Source of the DNA: Limnochordia bacterium
Lineage (GTDB): Bacteria > Bacillota > Limnochordia > Darwinibacteriales > DTU012
NCBI GenBank assembly: GCA_007116995.1
Contig: SKHL01000261.1
Coordinates: forward strand, 1 to 18,450
DNA: 18,450 bases
Direction of reading: 5' to 3'
The notes under the pieces are model-generated. The model was not told where the DNA came from, did no database searches, and saw only the letters and a list, made by a program, of their open reading frames with translations. The position numbers were made by a program, and so were the translations under genes. Positions 7,350 to 15,396 of this stretch are shown here, in pieces. Positions within the stretch are counted from its first letter, which is position 1. Each line of letters begins with the position of its first letter.

Positions 7350-10325
7350 ATGATGAATAATTTATGGAATGCCCTGAAAAATCCTCCGAAGAAATACCGA
7401 CCCATCCCCTTTTGGTCTTGGAACGAGAAGCTTGATGTTAAGGAAACTCAGCGCCAAATTGGAGAAATGGATCAGGTAGGCATTGGGGGGTACTTTATGC
7501 ATGCCCGTGGCGGGCTGCAAACCGAGTACATGGGTGATCAGTGGATGGAGAATATTGCAGCTGGTATTGCAGAAGCCAAGCAACGCTCTATGGGGGCATG
7601 GGCGTATGACGAGAATGGTTGGCCTAGTGGTTTTGGCGATAGTAAGGTTAGCGGTAGAGGAGAAGAATTTCAACAAAAATACCTGAGCTATGAGTTAGTT
7701 GATAGCATACCAACCAAGAATAACTCCCATGATATTATGTATTTGCCTTATGAGAACGGGAGGTATTTCCGCTTCTACTATGATGTTAATCCCTTTTATG
7801 TGGATACCCTTGACGCTAATGTGACGAAAACGTTTCTAACCGAAATCTATGAGCCTTATATGCAACAGTTTTCTGAGGATCTAGGGAAAGCCATGCCTGG
7901 ATTCTTTACTGATGAACCTCAGATGTCTCGCAAAGGATTCCCGTGGTCTCTCACTATTCCCGACGCTTACCAGAAAGCATATGATGAGGATCTTCTCCCA
8001 CTGTTACCCCAATTATTTCTGGAAACAGGTGACTATAAGCGAACACGTTACCGCTTCTGGCATTTAGTTCAGGAACTATTTGTTACTAACTTTACAGAGC
8101 AGATATACAACTGGTGTAACGACCGTGGAATAAAACTAACTGGACATATGGTGCTAGAAGAAAGCCTGTTAAGCCAACTTACAACTAACGGAGCAATTAT
8201 GCCTCATTATGAGTTTTTTCACATTCCAGGCATGGATTGGTTGGGTCGGCACATAAACCCCCCAACTACCCCGCTCCAGGTGGCATCGGTTGCTCACCAA
8301 TTGGGCTATAAGCAAGTTCTCAGCGAAACATTTGCCCTAACAGGCTGGAACATTAGTTTCCAGGAGCTAAAATGGATGTTCGAGTGGCAACTAGTGCGGG
8401 GAGCCACGCTGCTATGCCAGCACTTAGAAGGGTATTCTCTCCGGGGTATCCGTAAACGGGATTATCCCCCATCACTCTTCTACCAACAACCTTGGTGGGA
8501 TAAATACCGAGTATTTAACGATACAGTTTCTCGACTTGGAATGATCTTAAGTGAGGGCCGACCAGATTTTGAGGTATTAGTCCTTCATCCTCAGTCCTCA
8601 GCTTGGGTGTGCTTTAATAACAAGGACAATCAGCAAATAAACGACCTCAATGGCCAATTCTTGCAGGTAACAGCCTGTCTAGAGCAGGCCCATGTCCCTT
8701 TGCACTACGGAGACGAACGTATTTTACGTAGGCATGGGGCTGTCCAAGACGATTCGTTGGTTGTAGGCTGCCAATCCTATCAAGTGGTAATTGTGCCTCC
8801 GACGGAGACCTTAGCAGCTAGCACCCTAGCCCTTTTAATCCAGTTCCAATCAGCGGGAGGAAAAATACTCTGGGTGGGAAAAAAACCTTCATTGATAGAT
8901 GGTATGCCGAACTCATTGTTAACAGAGCTTCTTACCCAAGGCAAACTGGTAACAGATCCAACCGAGATCCCTAATAGCATATGCTCTTGGATTAAACCTA
9001 TTTCCGTAGCGAATGATCAAGGCGAAGAGATTGGAGCTATTACTGCCACACGCAGGCAAATGACCCAGGACGATCAAGGAGATGACTATAGCTTCTATTA
9101 CTTCGTTAATTCAGACACAGAACAAAGCTACGACGCCAGAATACAAGTGCCAGGGTCCTACGCCTGGAGCCTTAATACGGAAACGGGTTCAATCCAAGCT
9201 GTAGCCTATACAGCGGAAAATCAAGTCGTAACAATACATCATCAATTTCCAGCACAGGGCTCTATGGCTATCTTTACAGCTGATACCAACTTATTGCCAG
9301 ATTTAGAGATGCCTTTAATCCAGTCCGACCCAGTTCCACTATCACCGCAATGCTTAGCTGACCCTTGGCAACTAACAATGACGGATCCCAATGCGCTAAC
9401 CCTGGATTATTGCGATGTTTGGTTTGATGATCAGCTTCAAGGTGAAGACCTGCATGTATCTGTAATCCAAGGGCGTGCTATGTCTCTAGAACGCCCAGTT
9501 CATATTAAGATGCGCTTTTTGGTCAATGTATCACAGGACTATGTACCTAGTGATCTATTCCTGGTGATAGAGAGGCCTGAGCAATTTCAAATTCGATTAA
9601 ACGATGCAGCTATAGTGGCGAAAGACCTAGGCTATTACCGAGATTCGTCTTTCCGCAAGCTAGATATTCGTGGGAAGCTTAAACCAGGGGACAATGAGCT
9701 ATGGTTAGAAATGGAATTCAAACAATCTGAGGCTATCTATGAACAGTTAAGACGGGCTAAGGTTTTCGAATCGGAGAGAAACAAGCTCACCTATGATAGT
9801 GAAGTAGAAGCCCTTTATCTAGTGGGTGATTTCGATGTGATTACCCCTGGGACATTCACTGACCTACCCCGCAACGCGGTTTCCTATCACGGTCCATTTA
9901 GTATTGGTCCTGCACCTGTCAGTGTTGATCCCGCAGACTTAAGCACACAGGGCTTACCGTTTTTTTGTGGCAGGGTAGTACTTTCTAAGACAGTTACCCT
10001 GCAAGAGCACGAAATTGACAATCGTTGTTTCCAGCTGAAAGATAAACGAGCTACGGTGGTTGGTCTACGGGTAAATGGAGTAGCTGTCACTGATTGGTAC
10101 TGGCGCCCCTATCAAGCGGACCTAGCTGGTTTACTGGTGCCAGGAGAAAATAAGATTGAGCTAGAGCTTACGGGAAGTCTACGAAATCTATTAGGCCCTC
10201 ATCATCTTCAGGATGGGGAGAGTTATGCAGTGCGTCCCGCTTCATTTTTTAAAGAACCTAACATTTGGGGCAATCAACCTTGGACCGATGATTATTGCTT
10301 TATCCTATTTGGCGTGCTGATCTAA
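7350..10325 (+). CDS. GH106-like glycoside hydrolase (alpha-L-rhamnosidase-type)
   Basis: A 991-residue enzyme of the GH106-like group, whose characterised members remove alpha-L-rhamnose. The N-terminal barrel shows the group's typical PFWSWN (20-25), GYFMHARGG (47-55), YDENGWPSG (86-94), FFTDEP (185-190) and GHMVLEE (265-271), the last two holding acidic residues near the expected active site. The middle (about 420-540) is a Rossmann-like domain, and the C-terminus (about 850-970) is a beta-sandwich of galactose-binding type (LVPGENKIELELTG). No signal peptide or membrane segment is seen, so it should work in the cytosol on small imported glycosides. AGAGGTGA lies directly upstream of tandem ATG codons. 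No sugar transporter or regulator adjoins it. A strong terminator follows at 10456-10499. Exact substrate is not proven. Confidence 0.8.
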   Translation: MMNNLWNALKNPPKKYRPIPFWSWNEKLDVKETQRQIGEMDQVGIGGYFMHARGGLQTEYMGDQWMENIAAGIAEAKQRSMGAWAYDENGWPSGFGDSKVSGRGEEFQQKYLSYELVDSIPTKNNSHDIMYLPYENGRYFRFYYDVNPFYVDTLDANVTKTFLTEIYEPYMQQFSEDLGKAMPGFFTDEPQMSRKGFPWSLTIPDAYQKAYDEDLLPLLPQLFLETGDYKRTRYRFWHLVQELFVTNFTEQIYNWCNDRGIKLTGHMVLEESLLSQLTTNGAIMPHYEFFHIPGMDWLGRHINPPTTPLQVASVAHQLGYKQVLSETFALTGWNISFQELKWMFEWQLVRGATLLCQHLEGYSLRGIRKRDYPPSLFYQQPWWDKYRVFNDTVSRLGMILSEGRPDFEVLVLHPQSSAWVCFNNKDNQQINDLNGQFLQVTACLEQAHVPLHYGDERILRRHGAVQDDSLVVGCQSYQVVIVPPTETLAASTLALLIQFQSAGGKILWVGKKPSLIDGMPNSLLTELLTQGKLVTDPTEIPNSICSWIKPISVANDQGEEIGAITATRRQMTQDDQGDDYSFYYFVNSDTEQSYDARIQVPGSYAWSLNTETGSIQAVAYTAENQVVTIHHQFPAQGSMAIFTADTNLLPDLEMPLIQSDPVPLSPQCLADPWQLTMTDPNALTLDYCDVWFDDQLQGEDLHVSVIQGRAMSLERPVHIKMRFLVNVSQDYVPSDLFLVIERPEQFQIRLNDAAIVAKDLGYYRDSSFRKLDIRGKLKPGDNELWLEMEFKQSEAIYEQLRRAKVFESERNKLTYDSEVEALYLVGDFDVITPGTFTDLPRNAVSYHGPFSIGPAPVSVDPADLSTQGLPFFCGRVVLSKTVTLQEHEIDNRCFQLKDKRATVVGLRVNGVAVTDWYWRPYQADLAGLLVPGENKIELELTGSLRNLLGPHHLQDGESYAVRPASFFKEPNIWGNQPWTDDYCFILFGVLI

Positions 10326-10398
10326 CTGGCCCCTTTACCTTTTAACCGCTGTAATAGGTGAATCGATTTCTAATCCGCACTCTAAAAGAAACAGAAAA

Positions 10399-10427
10399 AT
10401 ATTAGCCTCAGCAAAGAAAGGCTAATA
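10399..10427 (-). terminator. Terminator for the kelch gene
   Basis: TATTAGCCT (10400-10408) and AGGCTAATA (10419-10427) form a perfect 9-bp stem with a ten-base loop. On the minus strand it is followed by ATTTTTCTG, fitting an intrinsic terminator for the kelch gene that ends at 10572. Confidence 0.65.
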
Positions 10428-10455
10428 CTCGCTATGGTTTTACATGAAACCCGAA

Positions 10456-10499
10456 GAGCCGCAACCCCACAGATTCAAAGGGTTACGGCTCATTTTTTT
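10456..10499 (+). terminator. Strong intrinsic terminator after the glycoside hydrolase
   Basis: GAGCCG (10456-10461) pairs with CGGCTC (10486-10491), and after one C-A mismatch AACCC pairs with GGGTT. The stem is followed by ATTTTTTT. This is a textbook plus-strand terminator, 130 bases after the hydrolase stop. Together with the neighbouring minus-strand terminator it separates two converging genes. Confidence 0.9.
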
Positions 10500-10571
10500 C
10501 TTCTGGAACTGCTAAAGTCGAGTTCTCATGCGAACCTTACGGATCGCGAATTACGAGTACCTTGGGTAAAC

Positions 10572-11495
10572 TCAACTAAATACTTCTATAGATGTGAGTT
10601 CAGGCCTTCCACCTCTATTTCCACATCCTGATGCAATATAGATTTTTTCCTTGTATTTTATAGCCTGCGAACCATGACGTCCAGTCTCTAAGGGACTAAT
10701 TATTTTCCATTTATTACATGAGAGATCCAAACATTGTGTTTCATTATGAGCGACTTTCTGACCACTCTCTCCTCCAAAATATAATATGTTATTCTTAACA
10801 TGAGCTATTCCGCCTGCAGCTGTCCCAATAGGAAGCAAATCGTCTAGTGTTGTCCATTTTGAGTTGGCAAAATCATAACAATCGACTTCTCGAATGGTTG
10901 CAGCAAAAAAAGCCCGATAATTCTCTTCCGTATGGACACTGGTATCTCGTCCTCCGACAGAATACAATTTATCTTCCACAATAATTGCAGGAGCATGGTC
11001 ACGTGGATGGGGCATATCAGGCAATACTTCCCATTTCCCAGTACGAGGATCATAGCAGTCAAACCATGCTACAAGACCACTATGATGTCCATCGATAATT
11101 CCTCCCACTAAATAGATCTTTCCATTACGGACTACTGTACCACAGGAACCTCTACGGCGGGCTGAAGGTATCTCAGCTCCCTTTGTCCATGTGTCTGTTT
11201 TTGGATGATACTCATATATGTTTGGGAGTGGAGTTTCTCTGGGACCCGGTCCCGTCATCGCTCCTGCTATATATATCCTATCATTAATAGCTACCGCGTG
11301 AAAATGATGAATCTCTACTGGTGGCAGAGATAACTGTCTCCATACATTCTTCTCAGGATCAAATTCTTCCACTGGTTGGATCCGTCTACCTCCAATTAGG
11401 TAGAACTTGTCATCTACCTCTACAAAAGAATTTTCATGACGTGCTGTCAGTTCGTTAACACATTTAACTGTTCTCCAAATACCTAAATCACTCAT
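10572..11495 (-). CDS. Kelch-repeat beta-propeller protein
   Basis: A 307-residue protein built almost wholly of kelch repeats. About six repeats are visible, each with a GG pair or its variant after a hydrophobic strand (FYLIGG, IYIAGA, IYLVGG, LYSVGG, LYFGGE, IYIASG) and a tryptophan around 20-25 residues later in the form xxWxxL (NVWRQL, DTWTKG, GKWEVL, SKWTTL, NKWKII). The N-terminal GIWRTV strand and C-terminal TSIEVF strand could close the ring. No signal peptide is seen, so it is likely cytosolic. Kelch propellers bind proteins or sugars, and some are sialic-acid mutarotases (NanM); nothing here proves activity. ATG 11495 has AAAGGAG upstream. A promoter lies at 11727-11755 and an 18-bp hairpin in the leader. 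Confidence 0.88.
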   Translation of the reverse strand: MSDLGIWRTVKCVNELTARHENSFVEVDDKFYLIGGRRIQPVEEFDPEKNVWRQLSLPPVEIHHFHAVAINDRIYIAGAMTGPGPRETPLPNIYEYHPKTDTWTKGAEIPSARRRGSCGTVVRNGKIYLVGGIIDGHHSGLVAWFDCYDPRTGKWEVLPDMPHPRDHAPAIIVEDKLYSVGGRDTSVHTEENYRAFFAATIREVDCYDFANSKWTTLDDLLPIGTAAGGIAHVKNNILYFGGESGQKVAHNETQCLDLSCNKWKIISPLETGRHGSQAIKYKEKIYIASGCGNRGGRPELTSIEVFS

Positions 11496-11616
11496 ATCAG
11501 TGCTCCTTTCAATTCATTAATCTAAAGGAAATCAATTGTTGAAGACGTAGCCTTTTGGTAATCACAATTGTTCCCACTTCCTATTTTCTAAGTAAATTGC
11601 TACTCCATCAACCCTA

Positions 11617-11660
11617 AACTAACACTCATTTTGAAACTATCACAAAATGAGTGTTAGTTT
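11617..11660. repeat. 18-bp perfect hairpin in the kelch leader
   Basis: AAACTAACACTCATTTTG (11617-11633 with flanking base 11616) pairs perfectly with CAAAATGAGTGTTAGTTT (11643-11660) around a nine-base loop. It lies between the promoter at 11727-11755 and the kelch start codon, so it would be transcribed as a stable leader hairpin. There is no long T run after it on either strand. It could be an attenuator-type element, a protein-binding site, or the folded ends of a tiny mobile element. Confidence 0.7.
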
Positions 11661-11977
11661 AAACTCTGCGTCTAACCAAAAATCTTCATTAGAAGCCAAG
11701 CCCTCTGCTTTCATTGATTATGAATATTGTACCACACAAAAGACTAATTGTCCATTCTGCTAGGCATATCATCAGGGCTGACACACCAAGAAAACCATAG
11801 CCAGCTCAACCTCTTGGACACAGACATCTGGGCCGAATTGGGTCAACTCTTAATGTCAGTATATCGTATTTGCCACTGATCGTAGTGTCCTATCTCCATG
11901 AGTAAAGAGTTCTCTGACTCCTTGGAGTTCAGGCCACAGTTGGCGCACAGTCGCCCCTGTTATTCTGTCAAGTATAA
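11661..11977. other. Gene-poor stretch with broken coding-like fragments
   Basis: No intact gene is visible between the kelch leader hairpin and the HlyD-type gene. On the minus strand, short frames read like decayed protein: one from about 11972 gives TVRQLWPELQGVRELF and stops after about 40 codons, and in the next frame a fragment reads YDQWQIRYTDIKS before a stop. I recognise neither. They may be remains of a gene that once followed the HlyD-type gene. No double-glycine leader peptide was found here. Confidence 0.4.
11727..11755 (-). promoter_or_regulatory. Sigma-A promoter upstream of the kelch gene
   Basis: On the minus strand TGGACA (11755-11750) and TACAAT (11732-11727) are separated by exactly 17 bases, each one mismatch from consensus. 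Transcription would begin near 11720 and give a leader of about 225 bases to the kelch start codon, containing the 18-bp hairpin. Confidence 0.65.
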
Positions 11978-13120
11978 CTAGGATAAAAAATCAAGCTTTT
12001 CTAACACAAAATAGAGCAGCCTTTTTCGTCTTACAACGATCCTTGATTCTGCGATCATACCAACTCGTACAGCGCCGGGATTTCCTTGTCGGTTATGGAG
12101 AATGGAGTTAGAAATCACACTATTTACTTTGTAAGTTAGCATGGCTTCATCAGTTGAAACTGCATCACTAGAGATATTTGTCACCCTTCCTTCAATTACA
12201 CCAAACTCCCTGTACGGAAGGGCTAAAAGCCGATATGTAACCTTCTGGCCTAGTTGGACTTGGCTAATGTCTTCATTACGCACGCTGATCTCCACTCGTA
12301 AGTTTCCACCGCTATCAGGAATAACTCGTAGCACTTCAACACCTGAGGGCATATAATCACCAGGATTATAACAATGAGCTATCTGCACATGTCCATCGAT
12401 GGGAGCTCTGGCCACACTCATCCGCTTCTTCTCTTCTAGTTCTTTTATGATGTTTTCACGAGCACGGATTTGTTGCTGGCGCTCCATCAGCTCCTGTTGC
12501 AAGCGAACTAAGGTTTCACTAATAAATGACTCTAACAATAATTCAGCCACTTTGTATTCAGCCCTCAACGCGGCTAAGGCTCGTGGAGTAATACTGTTGA
12601 TTCGTTGTTCCTGCTCATAGCTGCTTTTCGATTGCTCATAGCTTAGCTGCAACTGGCTATAGCGAAGCTGATACATCAGATAGCGATTATGAAAGATTGT
12701 TTCAGCGTGAGGGATTAAATTTTTATTGGCTGTCACACTGGCTACTAAGCGTTTAAGTAATGCTAATTGAGTTATTAAGTACTCATATTCAAGCCTGGTG
12801 TTGGCCAAGTGTTGATCCACTGCTTCTGTGTTAATGGAAAACAGTGTATCCCCATGGGATACGGCTTGGCCATCATAAACATAAAATCCCAAAACACTAC
12901 CCCTAATTACATTTCGAACAACGCTAATGCTCTCCACCGGTCGTACCACCCCTGTAGCTCGCACGACCTCATCCACCTGGCCAAACCACATCCAGGAAGC
13001 AAAAGCCAACAGCATTATTACCAGAAATCCAATAAAGAAGGCCACAAATCTTGGAACTCGTGCCTCTAGCATCTCACGGCTATCGGATAGGTCATGCATA
13101 TGTAGTAACGGCTTGTCCAA
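11978..13120 (-). CDS. HlyD-family membrane fusion protein of a peptide exporter
   Basis: The adaptor partner of the adjacent ABC exporter. With the start chosen here it has 380 residues: a short cytosolic N-terminus, one membrane segment (about 24-46, FVAFFIGFLVIMLLAF), a lipoyl-like half (ATGVVRP, GSVLGFYVYDGQAVSHGDTL), a long coiled coil rich in Q, E and R (about 110-245), the returning lipoyl half (RAPIDGHVQIAHCYNPGDYMPSG), and a beta-barrel domain. This is the normal HlyD layout. The start is TTG 13120, one base after the exporter's TAA stop, because AGGAGG lies nine bases upstream of it; the longer ATG at 13171 would overlap the exporter by 50 bases without support. This spacing implies translational coupling. 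Confidence 0.88.
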   Translation of the reverse strand: MDKPLLHMHDLSDSREMLEARVPRFVAFFIGFLVIMLLAFASWMWFGQVDEVVRATGVVRPVESISVVRNVIRGSVLGFYVYDGQAVSHGDTLFSINTEAVDQHLANTRLEYEYLITQLALLKRLVASVTANKNLIPHAETIFHNRYLMYQLRYSQLQLSYEQSKSSYEQEQRINSITPRALAALRAEYKVAELLLESFISETLVRLQQELMERQQQIRARENIIKELEEKKRMSVARAPIDGHVQIAHCYNPGDYMPSGVEVLRVIPDSGGNLRVEISVRNEDISQVQLGQKVTYRLLALPYREFGVIEGRVTNISSDAVSTDEAMLTYKVNSVISNSILHNRQGNPGAVRVGMIAESRIVVRRKRLLYFVLEKLDFLS

Positions 13121-13121
13121 T

Positions 13122-15284
13122 TTAGATAACCTCCTGATAAATTTGCCCTTGCCATAACTGATAGTATGCACCGAGCTTCTTAATTAACTCCTGGTGGGTG
13201 CCGCCCTCTACAATGTGCCCATCTTGGAATACCATAATCTTATCACACTTCTTTATGGTACTGAGCCGATGCGCGATTATAATGGTAGTGGTATCCTTGC
13301 TTAGCTGGTCTAATGCTTGATGCAAGACACGCTCTGTCTCAGAATCCAGATTACTTGTTGCTTCGTCTAGGATGAGTAAATCAGGTTTTTTTAGCATTGC
13401 TCGCATAATGGCAATTCGCTGTCGTTGTCCCCCAGATAAAGAAGCACCCCGCTCCCCCACTAGTGTCTCATACCGTAGCGGTAACTCGTTAATAAACTGG
13501 TGGGTGTCTAATGTTTTTGCTAGCTTCAGAATATCCTGCATCTTTACATTACTTAAACCATACCCTATGTTTTCCGCTATCGTTCCACTAAATAAAAATA
13601 TATCTTGTGGTACGTATCCTATCCGCGCTCGCAAGTCCACTAAGCTTACATCCTGTAGGTTATACCCATCTATAACAATCTCACCCTCCGTGGGCTGATA
13701 GTAATTAAGAATTAGTTTTGCTAAAGTTGTCTTTCCTGAACCGCTTTGTCCAACAAATGCCACTTTCTCTCCTGGTCTGACCGACAATGTAATGTTTTTT
13801 AACACCAAATCCCGTGTTCCATATCGAAAGCTCACATCTACTAATTCTAGCTGCCCCAAAAGCTTCTTTAACATCACCTTACTGGTGTCTGCATATTTTT
13901 CGCCTTCCAAATCTAGTATCTCGCCGAGACGATCACCAGCGATATAGGCCTCCTGCAGCATCGGTTGTAAACCCGCTAGATTAGCAATAGGTCTAAAAAA
14001 GTAAGCTAACAACGCGTTAAAAGTGATCAACTGACCAATACTCATGTTCCCATTAATAATTTGGAGTCCTCCAACCCAAAGGATGATTAATTCTCCTATA
14101 ATGGTCAAAGTAGCTTGTAGAGACCCTTGGATATTGCGCAAACAAGCATCGGAAAAATTTGTCCGCAAAAGTCGAATAAACCTGGTTTCTGTATCAAACT
14201 GTGCTTGCATCTCTCCTCCAAGAGCCTTAATAGTAGAAACACCATTTAAAGATTCAACCAGATATGATTCAAGATCGGCTGCTTGCTCCATGGATTTCCG
14301 TTGCACCTTGCGATAGGGTCTGTTAAATGCCCATAACACCAGAAAATAGAAGGGAACAAATAGAGTCGCTACACCAAATAAGGTTCTATTCTGTGTATAG
14401 AGAACAACACCACCCACTAATACCATCAGACTGTCTAGCATCACAGATAAGGTGGCTCCAGAGATCGCAGCCCGAATTTTTGAAGCATCGGATAACCGAG
14501 ATAGGATCTCTCCCACCCGTCTCGAGTCAAAAAAGGACATGGGCAAGGCCAATACATGCTGGTAGTATCTTAGCATTAAGGCAATATCGATTTTTTGACT
14601 TAAATAAACTAGCAGGTGGTTTCGAAACGCATCTAGCACTATCTTAAATAGAGATAGTAAAATAAACCCCGCCGAGACAACATGTAATGTCTTAGCTAAT
14701 CCATCGACAAGAATCTCATCAATTAAGGTCTTAAAGTAAAAAGCACCGACTAAGCCAAATAAGGTGTATATCACTGAAGCAAGAAATATTTGGATAAGCA
14801 AACCTTTTTGGGGTAGAAGCAACCCCGCAAAACGCTCATATAATCCTACTGTCTCATCTTTACGTTGAAAATTATCGGCTGGTACCAGTAGTAACAAGAT
14901 GCCGGTCCATATCTGACTAAATTCATCAATGCTATACGACACTAAGCCTTCCGCTGGATCAGCAATCGTTAACTGACCTTGTTGAATCTCATGAATTACC
15001 ACATAATGCTGTAGATTATCCTTGACCACATGGGCAATGCAAGGCAGAGGAAGGTGCTTTGTTAAGTGGACAAGCTCAGCCCTGACCCCTTTCCCAGACA
15101 GGCCTAGGGATTCAGCCGCCTTAATCAGGCCGAGCGCATTCGTTCCCTTCTGGTCTGTACCAGCCATCTCACGGATTTTGGCTATAGGAATCGTTAGACC
15201 GTGTTGTTTGGTCACTATTGCTAAACAAGCCGCTCCACAGTCGGTGATATCATGTTGTTTAATGCACACAAATTTCTTAAACAT
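13122..15284 (-). CDS. Peptidase-containing ABC exporter (C39 family)
   Basis: A 720-residue exporter that cleaves and exports peptides carrying double-glycine leaders. The N-terminal C39 peptidase has its oxyanion Q10, catalytic C16 (DCGAAC), H93 (HYVVIHE) and D109 (IADPAEG). Six membrane helices follow (about 160-440). The ATPase domain has Walker A GQSGSGKTT (512-520), Q-loop YVPQD, signature LSGGQ (616-620), Walker B LLILDEA (636-642) and H-loop H672. All key residues are present, so it should be active. The start is ATG 15284, preceded by GAAGGAG; an in-frame extension of 44 codons upstream has no such site. It is coupled to the HlyD-type adaptor and lies 112 bp after the FtsA-like gene. 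No substrate peptide gene is visible. Confidence 0.94.
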   Translation of the reverse strand: MFKKFVCIKQHDITDCGAACLAIVTKQHGLTIPIAKIREMAGTDQKGTNALGLIKAAESLGLSGKGVRAELVHLTKHLPLPCIAHVVKDNLQHYVVIHEIQQGQLTIADPAEGLVSYSIDEFSQIWTGILLLLVPADNFQRKDETVGLYERFAGLLLPQKGLLIQIFLASVIYTLFGLVGAFYFKTLIDEILVDGLAKTLHVVSAGFILLSLFKIVLDAFRNHLLVYLSQKIDIALMLRYYQHVLALPMSFFDSRRVGEILSRLSDASKIRAAISGATLSVMLDSLMVLVGGVVLYTQNRTLFGVATLFVPFYFLVLWAFNRPYRKVQRKSMEQAADLESYLVESLNGVSTIKALGGEMQAQFDTETRFIRLLRTNFSDACLRNIQGSLQATLTIIGELIILWVGGLQIINGNMSIGQLITFNALLAYFFRPIANLAGLQPMLQEAYIAGDRLGEILDLEGEKYADTSKVMLKKLLGQLELVDVSFRYGTRDLVLKNITLSVRPGEKVAFVGQSGSGKTTLAKLILNYYQPTEGEIVIDGYNLQDVSLVDLRARIGYVPQDIFLFSGTIAENIGYGLSNVKMQDILKLAKTLDTHQFINELPLRYETLVGERGASLSGGQRQRIAIMRAMLKKPDLLILDEATSNLDSETERVLHQALDQLSKDTTTIIIAHRLSTIKKCDKIMVFQDGHIVEGGTHQELIKKLGAYYQLWQGQIYQEVI

Positions 15285-15396
15285 ACAAAACTCCTTCACA
15301 TTAGTCCTAAACAATTGCCACTTTTCTGTTTTCTGTACATAAAACATACCATAAAAGTTATAGTTAGACCAGCGTGATCTTTTATCACACTTGATC

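Noticed and set aside
11531..11572. Repeated CAATTGTT motifs in the kelch leader
   Set aside because: Two short AT-rich copies with different spacing; chance is the simpler explanation.
13121..13171. Longer HlyD-type start at ATG 13171
   Set aside because: It would overlap the exporter by 50 bases. AGGAGG is positioned for TTG 13120, one base after the exporter stop.
14327..14647. Long plus-strand frames antisense to the exporter and other genes
   Set aside because: They lie opposite well-supported genes, lack ribosome binding sites and have no recognisable protein features.
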